Source of the DNA: Flavobacterium frigidarium DSM 17623
GTDB taxonomy: Bacteria > Bacteroidota > Bacteroidia > Flavobacteriales > Flavobacteriaceae
Direction of reading: 5' to 3'
NCBI RefSeq assembly: GCF_000425505.1
Contig: NZ_AUDO01000010.1
Span: 1 to 64,000 of the forward strand
DNA: 64,000 bases
A program made the translations under genes and the position numbers. Positions 45,106 to 55,095 of this stretch are shown here, one piece after another (position 1 is the stretch's first letter; the number at the start of each line of letters is the position of its first letter). The notes under the pieces were generated by a model. The model was given only the letters and a program-made list of their open reading frames with translations. It did not search any database and was not told where the DNA came from.

Positions 45106-46269
45106 TTAAAAGTAGTACCCTATATTCATATTGAATCGTACTTCCCAGTTGGCAGCATTGGTTCCATTTGCTAAAGCAGGTTCCCAAACTGGTCCTAGCC
45201 AAGGTTGGTTTTTTCCTGCTGCTGCATCAAAATAGGTATACACATTTCCAGCAGTTACTAATACTCCCGTTACATTCATTATACTATCAGCAAAATCAGT
45301 GTTTAATTTTTCTAAATATCCATAATCGTTGTAGAACTGTAATGACGAAACTGGTCCCCAATTTACGGGAAGGGTATAAGACGCTCCTATAGTATATGTG
45401 TTTCCTGAGGCAGCCACTAGGTAAGGAGCTCCATAAGCAGTCATCGCTACAATCTCTTTATTTTCACCTTCAGGACCTCTTGTTGATTTTTTATACTTTG
45501 ATACTTGAGCTTTAACACCAAAACGTTTGTACTTTAACTGGTATTGCAAAGCCAGTGCATAATGAGAACCCATTTTTTCGGTATCTAAATTATAGAGTCC
45601 ACCATATTGTGCAGATCCTCCAATTTTATGGCTAATGCTATCACTACCAAAATTGTAATCCAGTTTACCATTTACTTGATTTACTTCTTTATTTCGCAAA
45701 TCCAATATGCCATCTCCATCTAAGTCAATTGAAGCAACGTCATAAGAGTACCGACTGTTCGAAATATCGGAGTTATTTCCGAAATTCATTTCCTCAGCAT
45801 TTTTGAAAAAAGCCAAAGCATAATTCCACTTTTTATCTGTGTGAGTGAATTTCACTCCCATGTCATGATCATCCTCTAGTCCAATATAATAATTGATACT
45901 AAAAAACCAGTTGTGTGAATTGTATGTGGTGTTACCAAAAGGGACTTGGGTTAAACCAACTTGGATTTCGTTTTTCTCATCAAAGTCATAAGCTAGCCAG
46001 CCTTGCTTTAACATTCCGCCACCAAAACCGTCAGAGTACAAACGGTATTCTGCATTTAATTTTATTCCCTTATATTTTGCTTTGGCGTTAAGCCTAAATA
46101 CATCGTAACCAAAATCACCGCCACGTTTTTTTTGACCTTCTTTCCATGACGATAAATTATAATTAAATCGTAAAGCACCGCCTATTTCTACTTCGGGTTT
46201 GTCTTGGGCAATAATAGTTGATGATGACAGCAGCATAAAGCTTACTATCAAAGTAATTTTTGAAAACAT
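45106..46269 (-). CDS. Outer-membrane beta-barrel porin
   Basis: This 387-residue exported protein has a signal peptide (MFSKITLIVSFMLLSSSTIIAQ), regular amphipathic strands and a C-terminal aromatic residue (NIGYYF), as in porins. The sequence GGALRFNYNLSSW and repeated Gly/Tyr strands indicate a general porin-like barrel. Its substrate is unknown. An aspartate-rich loop (DLDGDGILDLRN) resembles a calcium-binding site. Confidence 0.7.
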   Translation of the reverse strand: MFSKITLIVSFMLLSSSTIIAQDKPEVEIGGALRFNYNLSSWKEGQKKRGGDFGYDVFRLNAKAKYKGIKLNAEYRLYSDGFGGGMLKQGWLAYDFDEKNEIQVGLTQVPFGNTTYNSHNWFFSINYYIGLEDDHDMGVKFTHTDKKWNYALAFFKNAEEMNFGNNSDISNSRYSYDVASIDLDGDGILDLRNKEVNQVNGKLDYNFGSDSISHKIGGSAQYGGLYNLDTEKMGSHYALALQYQLKYKRFGVKAQVSKYKKSTRGPEGENKEIVAMTAYGAPYLVAASGNTYTIGASYTLPVNWGPVSSLQFYNDYGYLEKLNTDFADSIMNVTGVLVTAGNVYTYFDAAAGKNQPWLGPVWEPALANGTNAANWEVRFNMNIGYYF

Positions 46270-46514
46270 CTAAGGTTTATTTTAATTTAAAAAAAGAGTT
46301 TATAATAAATGAAAAAGTGTACTTAAAAGCAATTCACTCTGCCATTCTGAGTGTAGAATAGCTGTGGATTAGGATTGGTTTTTACTTTAAAAGACAATGT
46401 GTTTTTTTTCATTTGCATGCAGCAAAGGTATAAAATAATATTACTTAGACTAATTTGCTCGGTGATCGCCTAAGTTGAGAGCTATTTAAAGGAGTTTTTA
46501 AGAAACTTTAGTCC
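46270..46514. other. Porin leader region
   Basis: No gene is seen. A TACCTTTG box on the minus strand (46430-46423) gives the porin a leader of about 150 bases. Confidence 0.45.
46423..46430 (-). promoter_or_regulatory. TACCTTTG promoter box of the porin
   Basis: It matches TAnnTTTG on the coding strand. Confidence 0.45.
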
Positions 46515-46548
46515 AAAAAAAATGACCCAACTAGTGTTGAGTCATTTT
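46515..46548 (-). terminator. Intrinsic terminator after the cupin protein
   Basis: The stem AAAATGACTCAAC / GTTGGGTCATTTT ends in a T-run on the minus strand, about 45 bases after the stop at 46592. Confidence 0.75.
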
Positions 46549-46591
46549 GATTTCACTGCCGTATTTTACAGTGCAGTTACCTTAAAATTAA

Positions 46592-47266
46592 TTATTCCAT
46601 TTTTGGATCGGGACGCTTTACGCCTTCGGCAGTATGTACATTAGCAACTTCGGCTAGAATGGCACCTTCAGATCCTCCAAACTGCCAGTGGTACGATCCT
46701 TTTTCTTTTAATTGAGCAAAGTCACCTGGATTTGATTCAATAATGTTGTTTGAAGATACTTTACCGTTCCAGTGCTCCTTAGGAATAACTACTTGTGGAA
46801 ATTGATCGCGGTTGTCTTCACCTATTCCAGCAATGTAACTTTTACCATATTTTACTAACCAGCCTTCCATTTTTGCAGGATTTCCATTGGCTGCTAAGTG
46901 TTTATGTTCTCCAAGCATTTGACCTGGTAGAACAAATAATTCCATTAACATGTATTGGTCCTTCTCATTGTTGACAAATGTTAATGAAGACAAACCTAGC
47001 TTTGCAAAATTACCCACATTGTAATCTGTAACGTTGATTTTCTCACGCATTCCAGGAAATACAGGGTAATTATGATAAGCAAGAAGCTCCATAATCGCAT
47101 CCTTTGCTTTCTCCTTTAAAAATGTACCATTGCTATCATAGAATTGTTCATTTGTAAAAGTTAATTCTTTGGTCGTGTTTGTAGTCGCTATTGCTGGAGT
47201 TTGCGCGGTACTTGCCTTGCCTAATAGTAAAGTGCTCATTGTAAATAGTAAAAGTAATTTTCTCAT
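46592..47266 (-). CDS. Exported cupin-fold protein, D-lyxose isomerase-like
   Basis: This 224-residue protein has an N-terminal signal peptide (MRKLLLLFTMSTLLLGKASTAQ). The metal-binding cupin core shows LPGQMLGEHKHLAANGNPAKMEGW and a late GSYHWQFGGSEGAILAEV. The arrangement resembles D-lyxose ketol-isomerases, but the signal peptide is unexpected for such an enzyme. The substrate is uncertain. Confidence 0.65.
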   Translation of the reverse strand: MRKLLLLFTMSTLLLGKASTAQTPAIATTNTTKELTFTNEQFYDSNGTFLKEKAKDAIMELLAYHNYPVFPGMREKINVTDYNVGNFAKLGLSSLTFVNNEKDQYMLMELFVLPGQMLGEHKHLAANGNPAKMEGWLVKYGKSYIAGIGEDNRDQFPQVVIPKEHWNGKVSSNNIIESNPGDFAQLKEKGSYHWQFGGSEGAILAEVANVHTAEGVKRPDPKME

Positions 47267-47768
47267 AGTCTGTTTTTTTATGTTCGAATAGTAGTTCTGC
47301 TAAATTACTATATCTTTTTAGTTAAGTAAATTCCTATAAAGTATTTAGCATAACTTTATGACTTGTTTTATTTTCAGGACAATAGGGCTGTGAACTATTC
47401 GATTTTTTCGAAAAAGAGAATAAAACTGAGTTGTGTCCATCCATCATTAAACGAATGTTAGTGGCAGATTTATTTTTGAAAATAAAAATTCACTTAAAAA
47501 TCATGAAGAATTAATTTTCTCCTATTTTTATCGAAATCAATTGATTTTTATATGATTACGAGATACTTTTTAAATTTCGAAATAGGGTTAATAAATTTGT
47601 AAGATCGTTCGTAGATAAAAAGTAGTAGTTTTTAAAACTAGATTACAAATCATTACGTAAGTGTTTGCAAGGCTTTTTGATTGTATATTTGAACCCGTAT
47701 ATTCTTATTAAATAATAAAAAATTTTATTTCTGTCAGGAATAGTAAAAACACACGTCTCTTTTAGTGT
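47267..47768. other. Divergent intergenic region
   Basis: About 500 bases hold no gene. The TATATTTG promoter box listed separately serves the DUF2064 gene. No repeat or riboswitch-like fold was found by eye. Confidence 0.45.
47664..47691 (+). promoter_or_regulatory. Promoter of the DUF2064-TonB receptor operon
   Basis: TATATTTG (47684-47691) follows a TTTG (47664-47667) after 16 bases, a Bacteroidota-type pair. The start codon is 77 bases downstream. Confidence 0.5.
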
Positions 47769-48464
47769 ATGAATTTAGATAATAGACATGCTTCTTCAAC
47801 GGCAATATTGCTCTTCGCACAAAGCGATGCAGTCGACAGTGCTTTAAAACCAATTGCTTCTACTAGAAAGCAAAATGATTTGTTGTGGCATAATCTAAAT
47901 CAAAAAGTTCTTAAGACTATTAAAAAAACGAGCTTGCCATTTTTTGTTTCTAATGAGAAAACACAGCAAGGAATTCATTTTGGGGATAAATTAAGTCATG
48001 CGGTTCAATCGTTATTTGATAAAGGATTTGAGAAAGTAATTATTGTAGGTAATGATTCACCGGGTCTTACTACTAAACATTTCGAACAAGCATGTAACGG
48101 ACTTACAAATAATGATTTGGTTTTAGGTCCGGATTACAATGGCGGAACTTATCTTATCGCTATATCGCGATCTCTTTTTAACAAAGAACAGTTTGCAAAT
48201 ATTGATTGGCAGTCTAAGCACACATTTGCAGATTTAAAAAACCTCGATGAAAATGGTGGTTTACTACTTCAACCATTGTCAGATTTTAATACCCTAAAAG
48301 ATTTGCGCAACGTTGTAAAAGGATTTTCTTTTTATAGCCTCTTTATGGCAAATTTATTGTCGCTTTTAAGGTATCAACATCCATTAAATAGAGTTACTAG
48401 AAAACGCTATACATTTGAAATTGTTGGATTTAATTTTAATAAAGGTTCGCCTGTTTTGGCTTAA
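47769..48464 (+). CDS. DUF2064-family (glycosyltransferase-A-like) protein
   Basis: This 231-residue protein resembles DUF2064 proteins (GT-A-like nucleotidyl or glycosyl transferase fold). Landmarks are ILLFAQSDA, VIIVGNDSPGLTTKHFEQA and GPDYNGGTYLIAIS. Its exact reaction is unknown. It is the first gene before the TonB receptor, 44 bases away. Confidence 0.65.
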   Translation: MNLDNRHASSTAILLFAQSDAVDSALKPIASTRKQNDLLWHNLNQKVLKTIKKTSLPFFVSNEKTQQGIHFGDKLSHAVQSLFDKGFEKVIIVGNDSPGLTTKHFEQACNGLTNNDLVLGPDYNGGTYLIAISRSLFNKEQFANIDWQSKHTFADLKNLDENGGLLLQPLSDFNTLKDLRNVVKGFSFYSLFMANLLSLLRYQHPLNRVTRKRYTFEIVGFNFNKGSPVLA

Positions 48465-48508
48465 TGTCCAAAATCATATTAAAATATTTATCCAAAACTT
48501 TCCTTTAA

Positions 48509-51508
48509 ATGAAACAATTTTTACTGTTTTTATTACTGAGCGTGAGCACTATTGCCATTGCTCAAGAAGACTTGTCAGTGTCTGTCATAGACTTTAACAC
48601 GCAAGCACCATTAGAAAATATTCAAGTATTACTTATAAATAGTTCGCGGAACAGCAGCTTACAGCAAACCTCAAACGCTCAAGGAAAGGTGACTTTTCGC
48701 GGAATTCCAGCATTAGATGGGTACCAAGTTGTATTTGAAGGAACAGCTACTTTTGCTGCTCAAAAATCAGAATTTGTTAGTGTGCGTTCTAATCAGGCAC
48801 CTAATGTAACGTTACTTTTATCGTCTCGTGCTGGCGATGACTCTAACCAATTAAACGAAGTTGTTATTACCAAGGGTGCTACAGCTCAAATTAACCGTCG
48901 CGATGCTGAGGTTTCTTTCGAAATGAAAGCTGCCGAGATTCAGGAAATACCGGTTGAAGGTCGTGATATCACCCGTGTCTTGTATCGTTTGCCTAACGTT
49001 TCCCAAGCAACAGGATTTTATGCTGAGGCACCAAATGTGAGTATCAATGGAGCAAGCTCAGGATATACATCTTATTTAATTGACGGTTTAGATAATAACG
49101 AACGCTTTCTAGGAGGGCAAAAATTTGCAATTCCGTCTGGGTTTGTAAAAGATATTACCGTTTTAACAAACAACTTTTCTGCAGAATACGGATTGACAGG
49201 AAGTGGAATTATCAATATTACACCGCGTTCAGGATCGAATGAAACAACTGGAGAAGTATTTTTTATCTCAAGACCTGGTCCTTCGATTGATGGAAAATCA
49301 AGTTTTGCACAAAGAGATTTATCAGGAAATCAGGTTAAAAATGGTTTTGCTCGTTACCAAGCGGGTGGAGGAATTGGTGGCGCTTTAGTAAAAGATAAGA
49401 CTTTTTACTATGTGAATTTTGAGCACACTACAGACATCAAAGACAATTTATTAAACGTACCAGCATTAGGTGTTTCTGAATCGGTGCGTGGTACAAATAC
49501 TTTCAATTATTTTTCGACAAAAATCGATCAAATTTGGAATTCTAACTTCAACTCGTCTTTACGTGCAAACGTGGGAGTTATCGATGTTGAGAGACAAGGT
49601 GGTGGTTTAGATGGCGGATCAACTTTTGCTTCAGCTGGAAATTCGCAACAGCGCAACAGTATTTTGTTGGCTTTAAAGAACAGTTATAAATTTGGCAACT
49701 TCTCAGGAGAGACAAACGTGCAGTACAGCAGATTTAGATGGAACTATGCAAAACCATTTAATCCAGGTGCTTCGCAGGTTACTATTTTAGGCGTTAACGA
49801 CGAAACTTTAGGAGTAATTGGGAATCCAGGATATGTATTTGATGCTATCGAAAATACGATCCAAATTCAGCAAAAAGTTAAATACTATGCAGAAAATCAT
49901 ACGATAAAAGCGGGAGTAAATTTCATTAGAGGAGATCATCAATTGTTTGGTGGTGGAAATCCAGTAGGAAACTACCGTGTGAAATTGAACCAGAACCAGA
50001 TCGATGGAATACGAACTAGTGGAGTAGGAGGAGCATTGAATGTAAATGATATTCCGCTTGACGCGGCAGTTTTAGATTATGTTGTTGAGTTACGTCCAGC
50101 CTCTTTTGGAACAAATCAAGATATTTACTCTGCTTATGTAGAGGATTTATGGGCAGTTTCTGCTCGTTTAAATGTAACGCTAGGCTTGCGTTATGACTAT
50201 GATAATTTGTCAAAAGGTGGAAGCGATAAAGGTGATTTCAATAATCTAGCACCTCGTTTTAATTTTAACTATAAATTAAATAACTCAAGTAGTTTAAGAG
50301 GAGGTTACGGAATCTCGTATGACAAAGTGAACTATGCTTTGTATAGTGATGCTTTGCAACAAAACACTACTTCAGCGAGTTATAAATTGCAATTAGAGGA
50401 GTTAAAACGATTGGGAATATTACCAGCAGATACTAATATAGATAGAATTACTTACAATGGTAATTTGGCTGCAACGGTATCAAATGTTGGTTATTTACAA
50501 GGACCTTCAGCAAGTGATTTGCAAGGGCAAAGAGAAAATATTTTTTCGAATGAAAGACGTATTTTAAACCCAAATGGATATAAGAATTCGTACTCTCATG
50601 AATTTGCTTTAGGATACCAATTGCAATTGACTGATGAGCGCATGTTTTTTGTGGATTTAGTTCACAATCGTGGAGAAAATTTATCACGTTTACGCAACTT
50701 AAACGCAGTGGCAGAATATCCTATTGATCCAGATAATGTGGTTATTAGAACTCGTAATGAAGCAGATGCAACAAGACCTATTCCTATATCTACTAATGTT
50801 AATGGTGTGAGTAGTGCTGTGATTAATGGTCAAACCGTAACGGGTATCGCTAGGAGCGTGATTGTTAGTGAAAACGAAGGGAAGTCAAGATATTATGCCA
50901 TGAGTTTTAATTATCAAAAAACGAGAGGTACTGATGATTATTCTTACCGATTGAATTATACTTTGTCTTCAAGTAAAAATGATACCGAGGGAATTAACTT
51001 TAGAGCATCTGATGGGAATAATTTTGCTAACGAATGGGGACCATCTGTAAATGATAGAACGCATAATATTAATGGAATTTATAGTTATTATCCTTTTAAA
51101 GGAACTACTGTTACCCTTGCAGGATTGCTACAAAGCGGACAACCTATTAATAGAATTCCACTAGGTTTTGGTACCACTGATTTAAATGGTGATGGCGCTA
51201 GTTTTTCTGATGCATATCAAGGTAATAGTGACCGTTTTCCAGGAGAAAGTAGAAACAACGATCGTTTGCCATGGAGTACTACATTTGATTTAGGAGTGCA
51301 ACACCAAATCACAATTTCAGGTAACAATAAAATCGAATTGCGTGCTGATATCTTCAACTTATTCAATGCAGAAAACTTGAGCGGATACAGTAATAACGCA
51401 ACACAAAGTAACCAAATTCAAGGCGGTTCAAGCGCTAGCGGATTGTTCACACAAAGAAATGCGTCTCCACCAAGACAGTTTCAGTTTGGTGTTCGTTACT
51501 TGTTTTAA
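48509..51508 (+). CDS. TonB-dependent outer-membrane receptor
   Basis: This is a 999-residue receptor. A signal peptide (MKQFLLFLLLSVSTIAIAQ) is followed by a carboxypeptidase-regulatory-like domain (about 20-110), a plug domain (NEVVITKGATAQINRR ... SYLIDGLDNNERFLGG) and a long beta-barrel that ends in FGVRYLF. It imports a large or scarce ligand with energy from TonB. The neighbouring kinase and nucleoside hydrolase suggest a nucleoside-type ligand, which is an inference only. No SusD-like partner is present. Confidence 0.9.
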   Translation: MKQFLLFLLLSVSTIAIAQEDLSVSVIDFNTQAPLENIQVLLINSSRNSSLQQTSNAQGKVTFRGIPALDGYQVVFEGTATFAAQKSEFVSVRSNQAPNVTLLLSSRAGDDSNQLNEVVITKGATAQINRRDAEVSFEMKAAEIQEIPVEGRDITRVLYRLPNVSQATGFYAEAPNVSINGASSGYTSYLIDGLDNNERFLGGQKFAIPSGFVKDITVLTNNFSAEYGLTGSGIINITPRSGSNETTGEVFFISRPGPSIDGKSSFAQRDLSGNQVKNGFARYQAGGGIGGALVKDKTFYYVNFEHTTDIKDNLLNVPALGVSESVRGTNTFNYFSTKIDQIWNSNFNSSLRANVGVIDVERQGGGLDGGSTFASAGNSQQRNSILLALKNSYKFGNFSGETNVQYSRFRWNYAKPFNPGASQVTILGVNDETLGVIGNPGYVFDAIENTIQIQQKVKYYAENHTIKAGVNFIRGDHQLFGGGNPVGNYRVKLNQNQIDGIRTSGVGGALNVNDIPLDAAVLDYVVELRPASFGTNQDIYSAYVEDLWAVSARLNVTLGLRYDYDNLSKGGSDKGDFNNLAPRFNFNYKLNNSSSLRGGYGISYDKVNYALYSDALQQNTTSASYKLQLEELKRLGILPADTNIDRITYNGNLAATVSNVGYLQGPSASDLQGQRENIFSNERRILNPNGYKNSYSHEFALGYQLQLTDERMFFVDLVHNRGENLSRLRNLNAVAEYPIDPDNVVIRTRNEADATRPIPISTNVNGVSSAVINGQTVTGIARSVIVSENEGKSRYYAMSFNYQKTRGTDDYSYRLNYTLSSSKNDTEGINFRASDGNNFANEWGPSVNDRTHNINGIYSYYPFKGTTVTLAGLLQSGQPINRIPLGFGTTDLNGDGASFSDAYQGNSDRFPGESRNNDRLPWSTTFDLGVQHQITISGNNKIELRADIFNLFNAENLSGYSNNATQSNQIQGGSSASGLFTQRNASPPRQFQFGVRYLF

Positions 51509-51518
51509 AAATAATGAT

Positions 51519-51550
51519 ACTTGCAAGGCAGTAATGTCTTGCAAGTTTTA
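51519..51550 (+). terminator. Weak hairpin terminator after the TonB receptor
   Basis: The stem ACTTGCAAG / CTTGCAAGT is followed by a short TTTTA. The T-run is weak, so read-through to the kinase gene is possible. Confidence 0.55.
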
Positions 51551-51688
51551 TCACTCGATAACAGCTTATGTTTAAACAACAGAAATAGTGTTAGATTTAT
51601 TTTCGAAAATTATAAGAGTTCGATCTACAGTAAAACCAAGATGTTTGTTTACTAAGTAAAGCGAACACGTTAAAATAAAATTAGAGTT

Positions 51689-52678
51689 ATGTTTATATTA
51701 AATGCAAATGAGCCAGAGAAATTGGCAGTTTATTTAAAGCAACAACAGTGGTTGCAGGATGATGAAACAATCGTTTCCTTAAATAAACCGGGAGAAGGCA
51801 ATATGAATTGTGTTTTGCGTGTTGAAACAGAAACACGATCATTTATAGTAAAGCAGTCTCGTGATTATGTAGAAAAATATCCGCAAGTAGCGGCGCCGGC
51901 AGAACGCGCTATTACCGAAGGGGCTTTTTATAATAAAATTGCTGCGTCTAAAAATGTTCAAGATGCTATGCCTATTTTAATGGGCACAGATGTTGTAAAT
52001 AATTTAATAGCATTAGAGGATTTAGGTAAAACTAATGACTATGCTGTTTTATATGGTTTGAACCAAAAAATTAAAGAAGAAGAGCTGCAAGAAATAGTGA
52101 TCTATTTAAATGGATTGCATACTGATTTTCAAAAAACGGTCGTTGATGACGAACTCGCTAATACTGCCATGCGTACTTTAAATTACGAACATGTATTTGA
52201 ATATCCTTTTAAAGAAGAGAATGGATTTGATCTAGATGTCGTTCAAGAGGGATTGCAAGCACTAGCCATGCCTTACAAACAAAATAGAGAATTAAAAGAT
52301 AAAGTAGAGCGTTTGGGATCTTTGTATTTATCGAAAGGAAAGTATTTACTACACGGTGATTTTTATCCAGGAAGCTGGTTGAAAACTAATTCAGGAATTA
52401 AAATTATCGATCCAGAATTCTGTTTTTATGGAATGCGCGAATTCGATTTAGGGGTATTTATTGCACATTTATATTTAACACAGCAAGACCCAAATACAGT
52501 TGCTTACATTAAAGAACATTACACCGCTTTCAACGATTTGAACTTTACAATTTTGAATGGGTTTATTGGAACTGAAATTATGAGACGCTTGATTGGTCTG
52601 GCACAATTGCCATTAAAAATGGACTTAGAAACAAAAGGAGCGTTGCTTATTTTTGCACAGAATTTAATAATAGAATAG
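51689..52678 (+). CDS. Phosphotransferase of the 5-methylthioribose kinase type
   Basis: This 329-residue kinase has an APH/choline-kinase fold. Key residues are PGEGNMN (34-40), Lys 55 (IVKQSRDYV) and HGDFYPGS (222-229), where Ser 229 stands in the place of the usual Asn. IDPEFCFYG (240-248) is close to the IDPEFAFYG of methylthioribose kinase (MtnK). The HGDxxxGS form is also MtnK-like. It probably phosphorylates a ribose-type sugar. It is followed after 20 bases by a nucleoside hydrolase gene. Confidence 0.7.
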   Translation: MFILNANEPEKLAVYLKQQQWLQDDETIVSLNKPGEGNMNCVLRVETETRSFIVKQSRDYVEKYPQVAAPAERAITEGAFYNKIAASKNVQDAMPILMGTDVVNNLIALEDLGKTNDYAVLYGLNQKIKEEELQEIVIYLNGLHTDFQKTVVDDELANTAMRTLNYEHVFEYPFKEENGFDLDVVQEGLQALAMPYKQNRELKDKVERLGSLYLSKGKYLLHGDFYPGSWLKTNSGIKIIDPEFCFYGMREFDLGVFIAHLYLTQQDPNTVAYIKEHYTAFNDLNFTILNGFIGTEIMRRLIGLAQLPLKMDLETKGALLIFAQNLIIE

Positions 52679-52698
52679 AAACAACAAGAACAATACAT

Positions 52699-53661
52699 AT
52701 GAAAATTAAAATAATAGCACTAGCACTTTTACTTTCGGCGGCAGTACAAGCACAGAAGAAAGTTTGGTTTGATACCGATATTATGATTGGGATGCCTGAT
52801 AAAACCGCACGTGAAGTAGATGATGGTTTTACTTTGATTATGGCATTAAAGCAACCACAGATTGAAATCGTAGGAATTAGTTCAATTACGTATGTTGATT
52901 ATAGTTTTCCTATTATCAATAAAATTTTAGGTTGGCACAACAAAGGCGCTGCAATTCCAGTATATAAAGGATCACCAAATGCTGACGATTTAGGGGTAGA
53001 AAATGATGGTACAAGAGCACTATATAAAGCGTTGAAAAAAGAGAAATTGACGATTTTAGCATTGGGACCAATGACGAATATCGCTACTTTGATTCAGAAT
53101 CATCCTGATATTATTCCTCAAATTGAAAAAATCTCTATTTGTGCGGCAAGAACAGAAGGGTTGCCTTTTAACCCAGGGAACGGAAAATTAAATGTATTCG
53201 ATTACAATTATGAATTGGATTATAAATCTATGGATGTCGTTTTGAACTCTTCAATTCCTTTAGTTTTTGCTGGATATGAGCCTAGTTCGTATACGCACAT
53301 TGGAAATATTGACTTGGCTAGTTTAGACCAATCATTAGAAGCAGACAAATGGCTATTTGATGTCGTGCAACCATGGATGGATAAAAACCAAAAGTATTTT
53401 GGCGTGAGAGGATTCATTCCTTTTGATTGTTCTACACTTGGCGTAATTACGCATCCAGAATACTTCACTTATTACAAAGACATTCCTATCAAAGTTAATT
53501 ATCGAAAGAATGACGCTCTAGAAGTACAACCGAATACGCCTTATAAAAATTTCTTAGAAGTCTCTTACAAATATAAAGCCAAAAGGAAAGTAGATTATGC
53601 TATTCGTGCACTACAAGGTTTTGAAGAAAAGATTTTAGAAACGATGAGTGTCAAAAACTAA
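52699..53661 (+). CDS. Exported nucleoside hydrolase family protein
   Basis: This 320-residue inosine-uridine hydrolase family protein has a signal peptide (MKIKIIALALLLSAAVQAQ). The calcium site motif DTD ... REVDDGFTL (usually DTDPGxDDA) is spread apart by about ten inserted residues. ILALGPMTNIATLIQ and YNYELDYKS are further family hallmarks. It would cleave a nucleoside in the periplasm and release a sugar for the adjacent kinase. Confidence 0.8.
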   Translation: MKIKIIALALLLSAAVQAQKKVWFDTDIMIGMPDKTAREVDDGFTLIMALKQPQIEIVGISSITYVDYSFPIINKILGWHNKGAAIPVYKGSPNADDLGVENDGTRALYKALKKEKLTILALGPMTNIATLIQNHPDIIPQIEKISICAARTEGLPFNPGNGKLNVFDYNYELDYKSMDVVLNSSIPLVFAGYEPSSYTHIGNIDLASLDQSLEADKWLFDVVQPWMDKNQKYFGVRGFIPFDCSTLGVITHPEYFTYYKDIPIKVNYRKNDALEVQPNTPYKNFLEVSYKYKAKRKVDYAIRALQGFEEKILETMSVKN

Positions 53662-53811
53662 CAAAACTTTAGGACTTGTTATAAAACCGCTACATGAAAT
53701 CGTTCGTATATTACTAAACAATACATAAAGAAAAAAACTGCTGATAAAACAGTATTCTTTTAGTTTAGTAAATTGATTAATAGAACTTTATAATTAAAAA
53801 TAGAATAGGAT

Positions 53812-54444
53812 ATGAAAATGAAGATAGCAAGTTTAGCTTTGGTTATGTTTACAATATTAAGTTGTAAAGCACAAACTGAAAAATTATCGTTAACACCCAA
53901 AGCAGGAAAAGCCGTTGCTGTATTTGCTGAGGGATGTTTCTGGTGCAGTGAGCATGTTTTTGAAGCGGTTGTAGGAGTAGATGAAGCAGTTTCAGGATAT
54001 TCTGGGGGAACTATGAAAAATCCTTCTTATGAACAAGTTGGTTCTAATAAAACAGGTCATGCTGAGGCAGTAGCTGTATTTTATGATCCAAAAAAAGTTT
54101 CTTACAGCCAGTTGGTAGATGTGTTTTTCGCATCCCAAGATCCTACAACACCTAATCAACAGGGACCAGATCGTGGATCATCTTACCGTTCTATTGCTTT
54201 TTACGCAAATGCAGTTGAGAAGAAAATCATCGAAGATAAAATCAAAGAGTTAACAGCTAAGAAAGCATTTGCAAATCCTATTGTAACTGAAGTGAAACCA
54301 GTGACTGCATTTTATAAAGCTGAGGATTACCACCAAGATTATGTAAAGCATAATCCCAATCAGCCTTATGTAAAAGGAGTTTCTGTACCAAGATACAATA
54401 AATTTAAAAAGACTTATAAAGGAGCTTTAAAACCTAATTCTTAA
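53812..54444 (+). CDS. msrA: Peptide methionine sulfoxide reductase MsrA, lipoprotein
   Basis: This 210-residue protein begins with a lipoprotein signal (LVMFTILSCKAQ). The catalytic motif EGCFWCSEHVFE lies at about residues 40-51, and SGGTMKNPSYEQVGSNKTGHAEAV and YHQDYVKHNP are typical. It repairs Met-S-sulfoxide in envelope proteins. The msrB gene follows after 6 bases. Confidence 0.95.
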   Translation: MKMKIASLALVMFTILSCKAQTEKLSLTPKAGKAVAVFAEGCFWCSEHVFEAVVGVDEAVSGYSGGTMKNPSYEQVGSNKTGHAEAVAVFYDPKKVSYSQLVDVFFASQDPTTPNQQGPDRGSSYRSIAFYANAVEKKIIEDKIKELTAKKAFANPIVTEVKPVTAFYKAEDYHQDYVKHNPNQPYVKGVSVPRYNKFKKTYKGALKPNS

Positions 54445-54450
54445 ACAATT

Positions 54451-55008
54451 ATGAAAAGATATACAAAGATTGCCGCTTTAGCATTGATTGCATTTGGTTT
54501 TATGGCCTGCATGCAAGCAAATAAAAGTGAGGGAAAGGAAGTTGGAGATGTAGCTGCAAATGATACAAATATTACTATGCAGCAGATTGGTCTTTCGTTA
54601 AATGATACCTCATTAACAAAGGTGGAAAAAACGGAAGCAGAGTGGAAAAAACAACTTACTGATAATCAATATTACATTTTACGTAAGAAAGGAACGGAGC
54701 GTCCTTTTCAAAATGAATTCAATGAGAATCATAAAAAGGGACACTATTTTTGTGCTGCTTGTAAACTGCCATTATTTTCATCTGAAACTAAATTCAACTC
54801 AGGGACAGGATGGCCAAGTTTTTATGATGTGATTGATAAAAACCGTGTTAAAGAAGTAGTAGATAAAAGCCTAGGAATGGTGCGTGGAGAAATTGTTTGT
54901 GCACGATGTGAAGGGCACTTAGGTCATTTATTTGATGACGGACCTAAACCTACGGGATTGAGATATTGCATGAACTCAGGAGCAATGTTGTTTCAAGAGT
55001 CCAAGTAA
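54451..55008 (+). CDS. msrB: Peptide methionine sulfoxide reductase MsrB, lipoprotein
   Basis: This 185-residue protein has a lipoprotein signal (FGFMACMQ). Zinc-binding pairs CAACK and CARCE, GTGWPSFYDVI and the catalytic RYCMNSGAM are all present. It repairs Met-R-sulfoxide and complements the adjacent MsrA. Confidence 0.95.
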   Translation: MKRYTKIAALALIAFGFMACMQANKSEGKEVGDVAANDTNITMQQIGLSLNDTSLTKVEKTEAEWKKQLTDNQYYILRKKGTERPFQNEFNENHKKGHYFCAACKLPLFSSETKFNSGTGWPSFYDVIDKNRVKEVVDKSLGMVRGEIVCARCEGHLGHLFDDGPKPTGLRYCMNSGAMLFQESK

Positions 55009-55035
55009 TTAGATTTGGTTAATTGTTTTGTTCGA

Positions 55036-55073
55036 AAAAAGGGCGTTTGTTTCATTGAAACAAACGCCCTTTT
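55036..55073. terminator. Bidirectional terminator between msrB and the haloacid dehalogenase gene
   Basis: The stem AAAGGGCGTTTGTTTC / GAAACAAACGCCCTTT is flanked by A and T tracts and serves the converging genes. Confidence 0.85.
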
Positions 55074-55095
55074 GGGTTTTATATGTGAGTTGTTC

